Numbered from the stretch's first letter, positions 47,001-56,188 are shown. The stretch is 64,000 nt of DNA from Allacma fusca (GCA_947179485.1 OX359246.1:49455632-49519631); one strand, 5' to 3'. The notes: generated from the letters alone by a model not told the origin. Numbers and translations are program-made.

Positions 47001-50000
47001 GGATACCAGGCCTAGGTTAGCATGTTTAAATGACGATTACTGCCGTTTGTGTTGGTCAATTAGGACCAAACAAAATGCAAACCCACTTGTGGCTTATAGT
47101 ATGTTGCTTTAATGTTAATGCAAATATTCGGCGGGTACTGGAACTGGGTAATATAATACCCGATATTCAAAAATATTACAGAATTCGTGGTTTTTACTGC
47201 AGTAATATGTTTTAATACTTGTTTTTTTATTTTTGAATATCGGGTATTGTATTACCCGGGTGAAATGCCCGGACGTCATTAGCACGAAGATAACCTGACG
47301 CCTAACAAGTATTAACACATATTACTGCAGTAAAAATCACGAATTCTTTAATATTTTTGAATATCGGGTATTGTATTACAGAAAGGAATATATATATATA
47401 TATATATTCCTTTCTGTTGGAGTCTTTCATAATTGGCAAATGACGATTCAAAATACCCTAATTCGTGTTAGTCTGACTCTCCTGCTCATTACTTTTTCCA
47501 AATCTTTAAGTTTCTTCCAGAACTTAACGTTTTTCACAACTAACGTGACTAATACAACTGACAACTAAACAATTGATTCAAATTATTGATTGCTTTATGA
47601 ATAGTAAATAGTACTCAACCAATGAATGCCATTTGTGATTACTTTACGAAAAAGGCTCAATTACTGGTTACAAGTAATGATTAAATAGTAGAAAATATTC
47701 AAATACTATTTACAATTAACGATTACATCTAAAATTTGAACATGGATAATTTGCGATTAGTGATTATTAATCTTTAATCGTTGATAATTATTTGCGAATA
47801 TTAATCCTTGACATATCTGCCGCTTGTTGAATGCTTCCTAAAAATGAGTCATTTAGCTTATATTGCCGTACTTCACCAACTTTCGGATATGAAAGTTTCT
47901 TATAAGGATTAACATTGGAAAATTGAAGTTGGACAAGAACCCTGTAGCGATGAGTTAGTTTATCATTTATAGCTTTGGCCTGTGGATCGATTTCCCGCGC
48001 AAACCATGGTGAGATGGTCCGAACATTTTTCCGCGCTGGGACAATGGGCCAGGTACTACCTAAACATAAAATTTCATTATGATTTTGAGTAGGCATGGGA
48101 AGTGGGTTACTTGTCAACAGTGGGGGGTACGGACATAACCCCGTCGGCATGTTCCCGTGGTCACAATCCAGAATGCAATAATCCCGACGTACATATGAAC
48201 AGTGACACATTCCTGCCGTTCGGGAAATAAGCAATTCTAAGCTTGAAAGAAAGTACTAATTCAGTTGTTACTATAGCAGCAAAGCATTGCCCTACAGAGC
48301 ACAAGTAGCACACTTCGTTCCCCTAACCAAAAATTAATGTTCTGCCTTCGAATCTTGTGTAAAGCACTTCATGTAATTGTTGTGTATATAATTCATTGGG
48401 TAATGTTTGTATTACTCGGTGAGCTTCCTCCCACAAAAATCCCACATAGCTCCAATTTTAATGAAATCTGTTCGCGAAAGTAAAATCCAAAGCTGGGCGC
48501 ATACCCTACATGTATGCGTACAAGTAGGAGTAGGTTTTGCTCAAATTTTCTAATATTTTGTAGGCAATTGTATGTAGGCAGGGGTCGGATTTTTGTTTTT
48601 CGTAAATCACCTCAACAAATTTGAAAATCCCTGCTGACCAAAAATCATTTTCGTAAATCACCTCAACAATTTCGAAAATCCCTGCCAAAAAAAAGGTCAA
48701 CAGATTTGAAAATCCCTGTTTGCAATCCCGTTTGAAAATTTCCCTGCCGACAATTTTTTTCCCTGGGAAGATTCTTCCCGTCTTCCTACATAAATCCGAC
48801 CCCTGTAATGTAGGCTGCATATTTCAAGAAAAATTCTGCAATTGACGTATACTGGGAATAATCAGTATGTAGGTACTAGGCATGAGCGGAACGATATACC
48901 GATACGATATATCGGTCCATATCGTACATTTTTAAGCAACGATATGTCACGATATTTCTCGCAATTTTAAAGCGATATTTCGGTTAATTTTAATATCGTA
49001 CATAGGCAGTTTAATTTTCAAAAATGCCACCCTGTGTCCCTCTTACTACTTGTTTTTTAAGTAAAGCTATCAAGGAATGTGAAACGTTACAAATGTCATT
49101 GAAAACGTCTGTGCAAAACGGATAAAACTCGAGCATTTTAAAAATACTTGTCCGAATTCGAAGTTAGAACTGTAGTAATACAAAAAAAAACAAAACAAAA
49201 TGCTTATTTGCAGTAAGCAAGCATTTTGAAACTTAGTTTGTTTGAGCTTGCCGATGCCGATAGTGCTCGGACCAATTCAATTCTGAGTCGGAAAATTTCG
49301 ATTCAATTCAAGACGAAACTGAACCGGTTGGTTCAGTTTGAATTGAACGGAATCATTTTACTTAAATTATTGAAGTTCAAACGATCCACCGTTTACCAGC
49401 TCTCCAGTTCCTAATATGAAAAAATCCAGGGCATGTCATAAGTGAAGTATTACAGGTCTTAAAGTTCAATATTTCAAGGAATTTGATTTTACAGGCTGTT
49501 TTAAGGAGAATAAATTTTAAATATTGAATATTCTGCAAAGATACGTTGAATCTGATAGTCTCATCAAAATTAGTATATTGCTTTAAATTTAATCAAATAC
49601 CGATATATCGCTCATGGATATCGGTATCGTGATTTTTCTTGTTAACGATACCGATATTAACGATATTTTAAAATTGAACGATACGCTCATGCCTAGTACT
49701 CACAAATACGTGGGTACTACCCGGACACTCTGGATTAAAGATAATAAAGTGGGTATGGGTACGGGTATGGGTACTCACACTGACTCAGTGGAAATCGGGT
49801 AGTACCCAGTAGATACGGGTATCGCTACGTAAAATATCTGTACCCATGCATGCTGTAAACGAGTATTTTTGGGTACTTCAAGGATTCCTACTGGGATGGA
49901 TTACTATGGCTAAGACGGGGAGTTTGGCGTAAACCTACTTTGCTCGTATCAGTAAAAGACCCATGAGCAGAGGTGGCCATTCAATTTTCCACAACACTAT

Positions 50001-53000
50001 ATACTCTAAAAGCTTAGTCAGGGTAAATGCCACTACTTACCACTACACTACACACAAAAATAGTTTTCACAACTATTCTATAATACTCTGTTTTGTTGTT
50101 ACTCAAGACTACCACTACACTACTTTTCAGTAGAGTTTTACTTTCACAGGGCACCTTTACGCTACTCTACCACTACTTGTCGGAAGCTAAAAATTAGCTA
50201 TACTCTACACTACAACTATCACACTACTCTACGTAGTAAAAAAGCCACACTATGCAATATACAACTAGTTTACTGAATAGCCGTGCAATTTAATCTCAGC
50301 CTAAAATCATATAATTTTAATATAAACCTAAAAAGGCTCCTAAGTTCTAAATATATGCTATAAATATGACTCCTAGAGGAAAAAATCCAGTTCCATCGTA
50401 TGTAAATACAGTTTATACTATGTGGATGAAGCTAGACGTTCATGCTAAATTACAGGTGTACAGGACCGACCTTTACAAGAATCAATTGTAGGTTAGGCAT
50501 TTTGAAAAACTAGTTTATTGTTTTAGACAGCATTCACATGCGCGTACAGATATAACTCAAGTACATACATACATGAGACCGCTGACTATACCTTATAAAA
50601 ACGTGTTACAAGTTGACACAAGGAATAATTAGATTTGACAATGGACTGTCCGTTGCCACTTTATGTACGGATTCTGCTATAATATGGATTTGGCTTGAAT
50701 TTTAGAACTGTTAATTAACGCAGGATTAAAGCACTTAAAAAATAGAGATCAATACTGTGATTTTGCTTTTGCAGATTCAACTACTGCTAAAAAGGATCAC
50801 AAAGTAGAATTTACAATGCTCCAATACAAATACAAGACGTTACTACATCCAATCAGGCAAACGCACAATGTTTCGACTATTGAAACGATGTAAGATATAG
50901 AAAGTTATGAAAAGACATAGTCACACATTCCATGTTTAAGTATAGTGCTTACTCGGGTAGCACTATTTTTTATTGGACTTTGAGTTTGCGTGTAAACTAC
51001 TTCTACACTACATCCAAACTGAAGTCAGTTCCACTATTCTACACTATATTTTAGGAACAATGGTGAACGGCCACTAGTAGTTACTGGTATTTACTTACCT
51101 GCTGATGTCTCCGTCGTCCTACTCTACCAATAAATATTATTTTATTTCATTTTCAATAACTACTCTACTTTTTGCACTATTCCACTACCACTACTAAAAA
51201 GTAGAGTAGTGTGGCCATCTCTGCCCATGAGGCTTCGTTTCCTTTTCTGATTACTGGTGGTTGTTGCATTTTAACTCAATTGTGTATTACGATCAGTGCA
51301 TCAATTTGAGTATTGTTGATAATTTTGATGTTAATAGTAGGCATGAGCGTATCGTTCAATTTTAAAATATNNNNNNNNNNNNNNNNNNNNNNNNNNNNNN
51401 NNNNNNNNNNNNNNNNNNNNNNNNNNNNNNNNNNNNNNNNNNNNNNNNNNNNNNNNNNNNNNNNNNNNNNNNNNNNNNNNNNNNNNNNNNNNNNNNNNNN
51501 NNNNNNNNNNNNNNNNNNNNNNNNNNNNNNNNNNNNNNNNNNNNNNNNNNNNNNNNNNNNNNNNNNNNNNGTACCCGGTAGGCATGAGCGTATCGTTCAA
51601 TTTTAAAATATCGTTAATATCGGTATCGTTAACAAGAAAATTCACGATACCGATATCCATGAACGATGTATCGGTATTTGGTTAAATTTAAAATAACATC
51701 CTAAATTTGATGAAATTCTATCAGATTTAACATGGTTTCGCAGAATATTTAATATTTGTAATTTATTCTTTGACAAAACAGCCTCTAAGATCTAATTACT
51801 TGAAAGATTGAACTATAAGATCTGTAATAATTCAATTATGTCTTGCCCCGGATTTTTTAATAGGAACATCCTAGCTATTTCAAATACAATTAAACGTACA
51901 ATTACAAATTAAACGGATTACAAGATTCTAAAAAGTAGTGCACGTACTTAGTAGTAACTGCAGTGTGGTAGTAAAGTTATGCACTGTAAGGGCCGAATTA
52001 AAAATATAGAGTTGCAAGAAACGATACTAACTTGTGACTAGTAGTTGGAACGGTTCAATTCAGTTCAGTTTTTTTCCAGTTCAGTTAAATTCACAAGCTG
52101 AACTGAATTGAAATGAGATTTTCGATTCAATTCAGTAAAAAAAATTCAATTCAATTCAGTTCAAAATTTTGAATTGTATTGAACTGAATAAAAAACCAGC
52201 GGTTTCTGCAGATACAACTAACAACTGACACTTTGTAGAAAAGATGGTAGCATTTTCCAAGCACACTCCAGAATGAAGTTAAATCGTTTGAACTTCAATT
52301 TAAGAAAAATGATTTCGTTCAATTTAAACTTATGAACTGAACTAATGGGTTCAGTTTCATCTTGAATTGAATCGAAAATTTCTGACTGAGAATTAAATTG
52401 GTCCGAGCACTACCGGTTAGTTCAAACAAACTAAGTTTGAAAATGCTTGCTAGTAGGTATTTCTACAGTTCTAACTCCGAATTCGGAAAAGTATTTTAAA
52501 CATGCTCAAGTTTTATCCGTTATGCACATACATTTCAGTGACATTTTTAACGTTTCACATTCCTTGATCGCTTTACTTACAAAACATGTAGTAAGAGGGA
52601 TACGTTGTGGCTTTTTCGAAAATTGAACCTCCTATGTACGATAATAAAATTAACCGATATATCGCTTTAAAATTGCGAGAAATATCGTGACATATCGTTG
52701 CTTAAAAATGTACGATATGGACCGATATATCGTATGGTTATATCGTTCCGCTCATGCCTAGTACCCGGGTAGTACCCATACCTGTACCCACGCCCATTTA
52801 CCCGAGTATTACCCGTACCCAGTCCGAGCAATGGTGGTCAACCAACCCATAAGGTCTTTTTCTGACCAGATCTAAAAGAATGTTGTTATGGTAAATCAGA
52901 CGGGCGAAGGACTATTTCGGCGGGATTAGTGTTTTCAAACGTTACTGACGGGGTTATTGTTGTAAGATAATTGACCGTGGGAGTGTAACCGCACATGTAG

Positions 53001-54286
53001 CAGTCAAGTAATATTTTTGATGATTATTTTCCTTGTCATAATAAACTAGAGTTACGACAAGAAATTCCATCAGTTTGATTATGGTGAATATTTTGTCGTG
53101 GAAGATACGGCAAAAGAAAATGCATTTGAAACTGCCTGTCGTAAGTTGGATTTGATGTTCCCAAAAGAATTACAAGAATTTATTGAACAGGATACGTCTT
53201 CCCCTAGTCAACGAAAATTTATGGACTTACGGTAGGTTTCTTGGTGTCATAAATAGTCACATGTAATGATAGATTTGTAGTGACAATTATTATAAGCAAT
53301 TTTACTGTTATCTACAGTAGTCATAATGAAAAATAATATACATGCACCACGGTGATTACACGTAATATTATTGTGGTATATGTCCATACTCGTAGATCAA
53401 CCCTAGGCTTGACTGTGCGATGTCTTCCAGAAATTAAAAGGGATTCTCATGGGCAGCTAACGTATGCCTTCAATATTGAAGTAATTTCTTGATATATACG
53501 CATAACAAGAAGTCAGGAAGATTATTAAATTGGTGATATTTTGTGCATTAATAAACTTTTTACCGTAAACAGTTTTGTCGAGGAGGTGTAGTTGAGATAG
53601 TTTACGGAGATTTTGGACCCGATGAGAAAAATTCCAAGGAGAAAGCTTTTGAGTTAGCGACGTGGCGAGTTAAGTACCTCTACGGACCTGAGCTCGATTT
53701 AGCAAATAATAAACCGCTACTACTCCCTCCCCATGAGCCGACAAAGCCATTATCCAAAGATCCGGATATTTCATTTGTGGACTGGAATCCTTCAAACAGA
53801 AAGTTTTATAATCCACATTATTCTGGGAACATGCCCAGTTCGATAGGACAGAGGACGGACAAACCGTCTTACGCGATGGTTTCACCGCGTGTACAACAAC
53901 CCGAGACACCGGTACCTGCTTGGAGCCCCCTGCCAGATCACACTAGCCACGTCGAATACAACCGTACGTATGAGTACCGCTTCAAAGAAATTACTGACAT
54001 TTTAAACGTTGAATACTTTTTAAGAAAAATTCCAAAGTTTGAAGGCGGGCATAAAATATTTGCGTTTGAGATAACTTTTCAGGTTTGTCTTATTAAAACT
54101 TTTCTGATGTTTACTTTCTGGGCCTTATCAGGGAAGAAAGCTAATTTTAGCCATATGTAATTGGTTCTAATGCAGGGCATACGTGGGAACCTGTCTCGTC
54201 AACAATCTGTGGGAGAATATTTCCGAGATGAAGGAATGGCTAAGGAGAGCGCATTTAAGTATGCCTGTGAACAACTTAATTCTTAA
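33753..54286 (+). CDS. Gene for an 895-residue RGG-rich protein with four dsRBD-like modules (6 exons, two giant introns)
   Basis: Exons: 33753-35081, 43956-44426, 53050-53231, 53396-53480, 53573-54082, 54176-54286; all introns are GT-AG and the joins keep one frame (895 codons, TAA 54284-54286). The N terminus has GGFRGRGRGFG (residues 9-25), then a long low-complexity Ser/Pro/Asn/Gln region with a PPPPP run. Four related modules follow at about 406-483, 568-640, 658-730 and 820-895. Each is a strand ending in F-A-F-x-I-E/T, then an intron, then G-E/Q-Y-F and a helix A-K/R-E-x-A-F-x-x-A-C. This beta-beta-alpha pattern resembles double-stranded RNA-binding domains, but the canonical KKxAK is changed to AKENA/AKESA. 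Every module carries a phase-0 intron at the same position, so the modules arose by exon duplication. I know no named orthologue; RNA binding is inferred. Confidence 0.78.
35180..35300. repeat. Fragment of a CGATATCG word-array element
   Basis: In intron 1 of the dsRBD-like gene. Words such as CCGATAACAATA and CGATAATATCG suggest a decayed relative of the TAGGCATGAGCG family (unit at 48877). Confidence 0.45.
35395..35958. mobile_element. hAT-like element, CCTTCGAAGG word family, copy A
   Basis: Starts CAGAGA and ends GCGCATCTCTG. Along its length it matches the complete copy at 59256-59805, including the centre with GCATAGCATATGCAACGACG. The flanks share CTGGCG but not a clean 8-bp duplication. 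Arms are made of GAAGGCTTGAAGG-type words; no ORF. Confidence 0.82.
36222..36340. repeat. Partial CGATATCG-family element
   Basis: Begins TAGGCATGTTCATATCG, close to the end of the unit at 48877-49695 (TAGGCATGAGCG), then continues with ATCGTTATCGTT and AACGATATAACG words. The far end is not found. Confidence 0.55.
36990..39440 (+). repeat. Two direct copies of an about 0.5-1 kb segment, one interrupted by a hAT-like element
   Basis: Copy 1 (about 36997-37227 plus 38165-38440) and copy 2 (about 38948-39440) share CCCACACT-ATGTG, GTAACCGAACGTAGTTTTTC, AATTATGATTAGCGCTTTTA, TAGGCTGCAAGCAGTTGGTA, AGCGAGCTGAAAAAGCTCTC and GCCGCGAA-GTTT words. Copy 1 is split by the element at 37228-38164. Copy 2 is unsplit at that site. 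Confidence 0.85.
37228..38164. mobile_element. hAT-like non-autonomous element, CGGATAGGAT word family
   Basis: The ends TTAAGGTTCTCAACGGAT and ATCCGTTGAGAACCTT are flanked by a perfect 8-bp duplication AGTTGGTA (37220-37227 and 38165-38172). The unfilled paralogous site with one AGTTGGTA is at 39179-39186. Both arms are arrays of GGATCGGATAGGATA words; the centre (about 37450-37920) is AT-rich and non-coding. Confidence 0.92.
39700..40110. repeat. Interspersed repeat shared with 46880-47230
   Basis: ATTACTGCCGTTTGTG, TTAGGACCAAACAAAATG and GGGTACTGGAAC-GGGTAAT match 47037-47165 in direct orientation. ATCCTGTTACCCGAAT and GGTTTGCCTTAAAC match 46918-47006 in inverted orientation. The pieces are rearranged between copies; class unknown. 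Confidence 0.6.
40246..41973. mobile_element. hAT-like element, GGGTACGGGTA word family (1.7 kb)
   Basis: The ends CAGTGCTCGGACTGGGTAC and the complement of GTACCCAGTCCGAGCACTG are flanked by a perfect 8-bp duplication ACGGAAAC (40238-40245 and 41974-41981). Subterminal arrays of GGGTACGGGTACTACCCG run 40260-40510 and 41700-41955. The 1.2-kb centre has no ORF resembling a transposase. It sits in a decayed TAACGTTA-word region (about 40121-42040), showing nesting. Confidence 0.92.
42085..42245. repeat. CTAGGCTAGG word array fragment
   Basis: GCCTAGATTCTAGGCCC, TAGGCTAAGGCTCTAGG and similar words; related stretches occur at 57360-57520 and 58505-58690. Ends are not defined. Confidence 0.55.
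42251..42715. mobile_element. hAT-like CCTTCGAAGG family, truncated copy in opposite orientation
   Basis: Starts CAGAGATGCGCAAAG and matches the complement of 59256-59805 across the centre. It stops in CTTCAGAAAAAAGTATACC, where the GGCGATAT-family element at 42721 begins, so the right arm was lost or cut by that insertion. Confidence 0.8.
42721..43085. mobile_element. GGCGATAT-family element, truncated half copy
   Basis: Begins TAGCGATGGCAAATATCGCC and matches the left half of the copy at 56243-57016 to about position 43080. There it is joined directly to the 300-bp repeat (43090). Confidence 0.75.
43090..43395 (+). repeat. Interspersed 300-bp repeat, copy 2
   Basis: Reverse-complement partner of 7868-8170. 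It begins at GACGAGTCATTTCCGTCTG with a CCGT microsatellite and ends near CCTACTAAAAATCAG. Confidence 0.75.
43956..44426 (+). CDS. Exon 2 of the dsRBD-like gene (end of module 1, linker, first half of module 2)
   Basis: 157 codons in phase 0. The acceptor is TTGGTTTTGCTCAG|TTC and the donor CAG|GTATCG. It starts FGNKFGKTDSAQGQYF followed by ARENAYRFACQRV, completing module 1. After a proline-rich linker it starts module 2 (DYMDILHMQCWLKTKT to GVEIEIQ). Confidence 0.8.
44427..45990. repeat. Start of intron 2 with AATCC word arrays
   Basis: No exon is seen. At 44826-45075 and again at 45770-45960 the DNA is rich in AATCCTAATCCCA/GGATTAA words, consistent with the two arms of another word-array element. 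I could not fix the ends. Confidence 0.5.
45993..46806. mobile_element. Decayed AATTGAATT-family element interrupted by a MITE
   Basis: Starts TAGTGGTTGGACCAATTCAG and ends near GAATTGTTCCTACCAG, a diverged version of the ends at 26574-27251. The arms at 46015-46165 and 46665-46800 are AATTCAATTC words. The centre is interrupted by the TA-flanked element at 46255-46622. No clean target duplication remains. Confidence 0.65.
46255..46622. mobile_element. TA-flanked MITE (mariner-like)
   Basis: The ends GGGTGGCGTCAG and CTGACGCGCCACCC are flanked by TA on both sides (46253-46254 and 46623-46624). 368 bp with no ORF, nested in the element at 45993-46806. Confidence 0.7.
46880..47377. repeat. Rearranged interspersed repeat with repeated TATCGGGTATTGTATTAC motifs
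   Basis: Shares segments with 39700-40110. Within it GAATATCGGGTATTGTATTAC occurs at about 47237 and 47358, and CAGTAATATG-like pieces occur in both orientations, suggesting a fold-back structure. Confidence 0.5.
47378..47417. repeat. Perfect 40-bp palindrome with a TA core
   Basis: ACAGAAAGGAATATATA is followed by its exact complement across a (TA)n centre. It can extrude as a cruciform or mark fused MITE ends. Confidence 0.85.
47788..48234 (-). CDS. Antisense 148-codon ORF with one dsRBD-like module, inside intron 2
   Basis: The minus-strand ORF has a proline-rich N-terminal part (LLTSNPLPMPT) and a C-terminal part, RYRVLVQLQF then YPKVGEVRQYKLNDSFLGSI-QAAD. The order strand, VGE, aromatic, helix with F--x-A resembles modules 1-4 of the surrounding plus-strand gene, but here without the phase-0 intron. 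The ORF ends soon after the helix. A splice acceptor-like TTTATGTTTAG precedes codons for GSTWPIVPA (near 48052), so the real exon may start there. It could be a processed copy, the last exon of a separate antisense gene, or chance. The module likeness is seen by eye only. Confidence 0.4.
   Translation of the reverse strand: MLISRTAGMCHCSYVRRDYCILDCDHGNMPTGLCPYPPLLTSNPLPMPTQNHNEILCLGSTWPIVPARKNVRTISPWFAREIDPQAKAINDKLTHRYRVLVQLQFSNVNPYKKLSYPKVGEVRQYKLNDSFLGSIQQAADMSRINIRK
48488..48870. mobile_element. TATGTAGG-family hAT-like element, partial, with a nested AAAATCCCTG-family element
   Basis: Starts CAAAGCTGGGCGCATA, like the complete copy at 62676-63291, and ends without its right inverted end. 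Nested at about 48583-48806 is a unit with ends CAGGGGTCGGATTTTTGT and the complement of ACATAAATCCGACCCCTG, filled with GAAAATCCCTG words; its relative is at 61043-61385. Confidence 0.65.
48877..49695 (+). mobile_element. CGATATATCG-family element, unit 1
   Basis: The ends TAGGCATGAGCG and CGCTCATGCCTA are exact inverted repeats. Arms are ACGATATACCGATACG-type words. The centre includes an AATTCAATT-word piece (49258-49400) related to the element at 26574. It is 819 bp long. A second unit lies inverted at 51579-52760. Confidence 0.8.
49696..51338. mobile_element. Second copy of the GGGTACGGGTA-family element, left end missing, interrupted
   Basis: From TACTCACAAATACGTGGG to GATGGATTACTATGG it follows 40310-40550; after the insertion at 49968-51223 it continues to GATAATTTTGATGTTAA, matching 41080-41098. 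Its left end is found inverted at 52761-52828, beyond the second CGATATATCG unit. Confidence 0.75.
49968..51223. mobile_element. hAT-like element, CTACACTACT word family (1.26 kb)
   Basis: The ends CAGAGGTGGCCA and TGGCCATCTCTG are flanked by a perfect 8-bp duplication CCCATGAG (49960-49967 and 51224-51231). The arms at 50025-50240 and 50990-51215 are CCACTACACTACT words. The centre is AT-rich and non-coding. Confidence 0.92.
51371..51570. other. Assembly gap of 200 N inside a repeat
   Basis: Exactly 200 N. The 34 bases left of the gap (51337-51370, beginning GTAGGCATGAGCGTATCG) recur directly right of it (51578-51611). Confidence 1.
51579..52760 (-). mobile_element. CGATATATCG-family element, unit 2 (inverted relative to unit 1)
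   Basis: Same ends as unit 1 but reversed. The complement of 48877-49695 is followed closely at both ends; between about 52041 and 52424 it contains a fuller AATTCAGTT-word piece with ends TAGTAGTTGG and GAGCACTA. 1182 bp. Confidence 0.8.
52761..52828 (-). mobile_element. Displaced inverted left end of the GGGTACGGGTA-family element
   Basis: The complement begins TGCTCGGACTGGGTACGGGT and follows 40247-40315, ending where unit 2 begins. It completes the copy at 49696-51338 if the DNA between the two CGATATATCG units was inverted. Confidence 0.75.
53050..54286 (+). CDS. Exons 3-6 of the dsRBD-like gene (modules 2-4)
   Basis: Exon 3 (53050-53231) completes module 2 with YDKKFHQFDYGEYF and TAKENAFETACRKL. 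Exon 4 (53396-53480, phase 2 entry) gives STLGLTVRCLPEIKRD and LTYAFNIE. Exon 5 (53573-54082) gives FCRGGVVEIVYGDF, SKEKAFELATWRV, a proline-rich linker and KIFAFEITFQ. Exon 6 (54176-54286) gives GIRGNLSRQQSVGEYF and AKESAFKYACEQL, then stop. The small introns here are 164, 92 and 93 bp. Confidence 0.8.
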
Positions 54287-54630
54287 GGTCAAATGGTTCA
54301 ACAAGCAGTCTTGAATCTACTCACAAGTATCGTGCAACATTTTGCGGGGAGAAACTAATTACGAAAGTGACATCATTTACCCTGTTCAATTGATCACGAC
54401 GTTCTGTTCTGAAATGTATGTTTAAAGTGGTTCTCTGCATATTTCAGTCGTTTTGTTTACCACCACGAAACTTCGAAAAACTTTCTCAAAATGAGCCATT
54501 TATTCTGTTGTTTTCTCTGATATTTTTTTTATGAATTTACAAATATTATTGTTCATATGTGCTTACTGAATATTGCAAGCCCCACCTTTCATAAAATCTA
54601 TTGTAATTGTTTCGTAGTAATGAATTATCC

Positions 54631-54636
54631 AATAAA
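54631..54636 (+). promoter_or_regulatory. Candidate polyadenylation signal of the dsRBD-like gene
   Basis: AATAAA 345 bp after the stop at 54286. The intervening DNA is an AT-rich 3' UTR-like stretch with no other feature. Confidence 0.4.
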
Positions 54637-54863
54637 TAACATGCAGTTTTATATTTCGCAGCATAGAACTGCCACACTAGAACTGACTTTAATTTCGTTA
54701 GAGTTTCAAGGCTTGGTTCGAATGCCATTTAGTACTGACTGACGACTGACACTAACTCATTGACATACATTTCACACTTTTCTACACCATGCTAAATTTT
54801 ATACAGGATATAGTAATGTAGTCGTTCTCACGCAAGATGAGCATTAAAACATGGACTGGGGAC

Positions 54864-55307
54864 TAGTGGTCGGACCAGTTCAGTTCAGTTTGGTTCATAC
54901 AAATTCTGGTTCAGTTCGATACACAAACTAAACTAAATGGTTCGGTTCCAGCATAAAACTGAACTGAATCGTTTGAACTGATTGCTACGCATGCACAATA
55001 AAACCTGTTTCTGTCGTTTTGTATGACGCACTTCTCATCTCTAACTGTTACTTTTTAAGGAATATCTACGTAAAATGTGATTACATTTGCAGTGCAAGAA
55101 CAGTACTAGATTGAACATATTTAAAATCGGGATTAAGTGGGATGCAAAGAACTGTGTACCTCGTATTTAAAAAACCTCTCTCTATATATACATATTCAGT
55201 TCCGAAGAATAGCTAACTGAACTGAAATTTTGATTTTCGATTCAGTTCACTTTGTGAACCGAACTAAACTGAATTTTACTAACTAAACTGAACTAGTCCG
55301 ACCACTG
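54864..55307. mobile_element. hAT-like element, TTCAGTTCAGTT word family
   Basis: The ends TAGTGGTCGGACC and GTCCGACCACTG are flanked by CTGGGGAC (54856-54863) and CAGGGGAC (55308-55315), an 8-bp duplication with one mismatch. The arms are AACTGAACTGAA words. It is closely related in its ends to 26574-27251. Confidence 0.82.
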
Positions 55308-55403
55308 CAGGGGACCCATCGTCTAAAGAATGAATACATTGTTCATTAGGGGCTGCTGTGGTAGCGCTAGCGCCCTTTGTAAGTTTGTGATGTCTGTATG
55401 TAC

Positions 55404-56188
55404 TAGTGATGGCAAATGGCTATATGGCGATACGATATATCGAAAATATCGCCACAACGAGTGGCGATATTTAAGGCGATAAATCTCGCCAAGTTGATCG
55501 ATAATATCGGCTTATCGCACAATTACTACGGTTAAATAGCTCACGACTTTTGTGCGAAATTGTGAATGTAATAATTACATACTCTTTAAAAATGGTAAAA
55601 ACTCTTTAATTATTAAAGAGTTTCGTACCATGCATATTTCTTTTCGACCATTTAATGCAACCTTTGAGCTTACCTACTATTACTTACTTCATCAATCCTC
55701 ATTCTTACATTATTCATATGGTGGGTAGCAGGTATTCCGTATTAACGGTGAGCAGATTATATTTAAACTTTTAAGTAGTCCTTTTAATATTCGTTTAAAA
55801 TGAATAAAAGTAAAAAACTAATTCCACTAAAAAGATTGACGCCACCAATATGGATAAAGCATTCACTACAGTAAATGTATTGACTACAGTGGAAGGGCAG
55901 GGCGATGGACTGTTGCTTGAAATTATTTTTTGAGACGAAAAGATTGTTTGAAAGCAAAGTGCAACTATTTGTAAGGAAAGTACTCAAAATATTCGCATTA
56001 ATCTTTACCGATCTGTTACATTTACAAATATTTTAAAAAGAAATGGTCTTTGCATGGGATAACTTGATTGATATTGAATGGGGCATAAACTTGGTCATAT
56101 ATCGGCGATATGCGATATATCGACAAAACTGTTTTTGTCGATAGCGATATTTCCGATATGAGCAATGTGGCGATATTTGCCATCACTA
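55404..56188. mobile_element. hAT-like element, GGCGATAT word family, complete copy
   Basis: The ends TAGTGATGGCAAAT and ATTTGCCATCACTA are flanked by a perfect 8-bp duplication GTATGTAC (55396-55403 and 56189-56196). Arms carry CGATATATCG/GGCGATATT words; the centre is non-coding. Confidence 0.92.
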
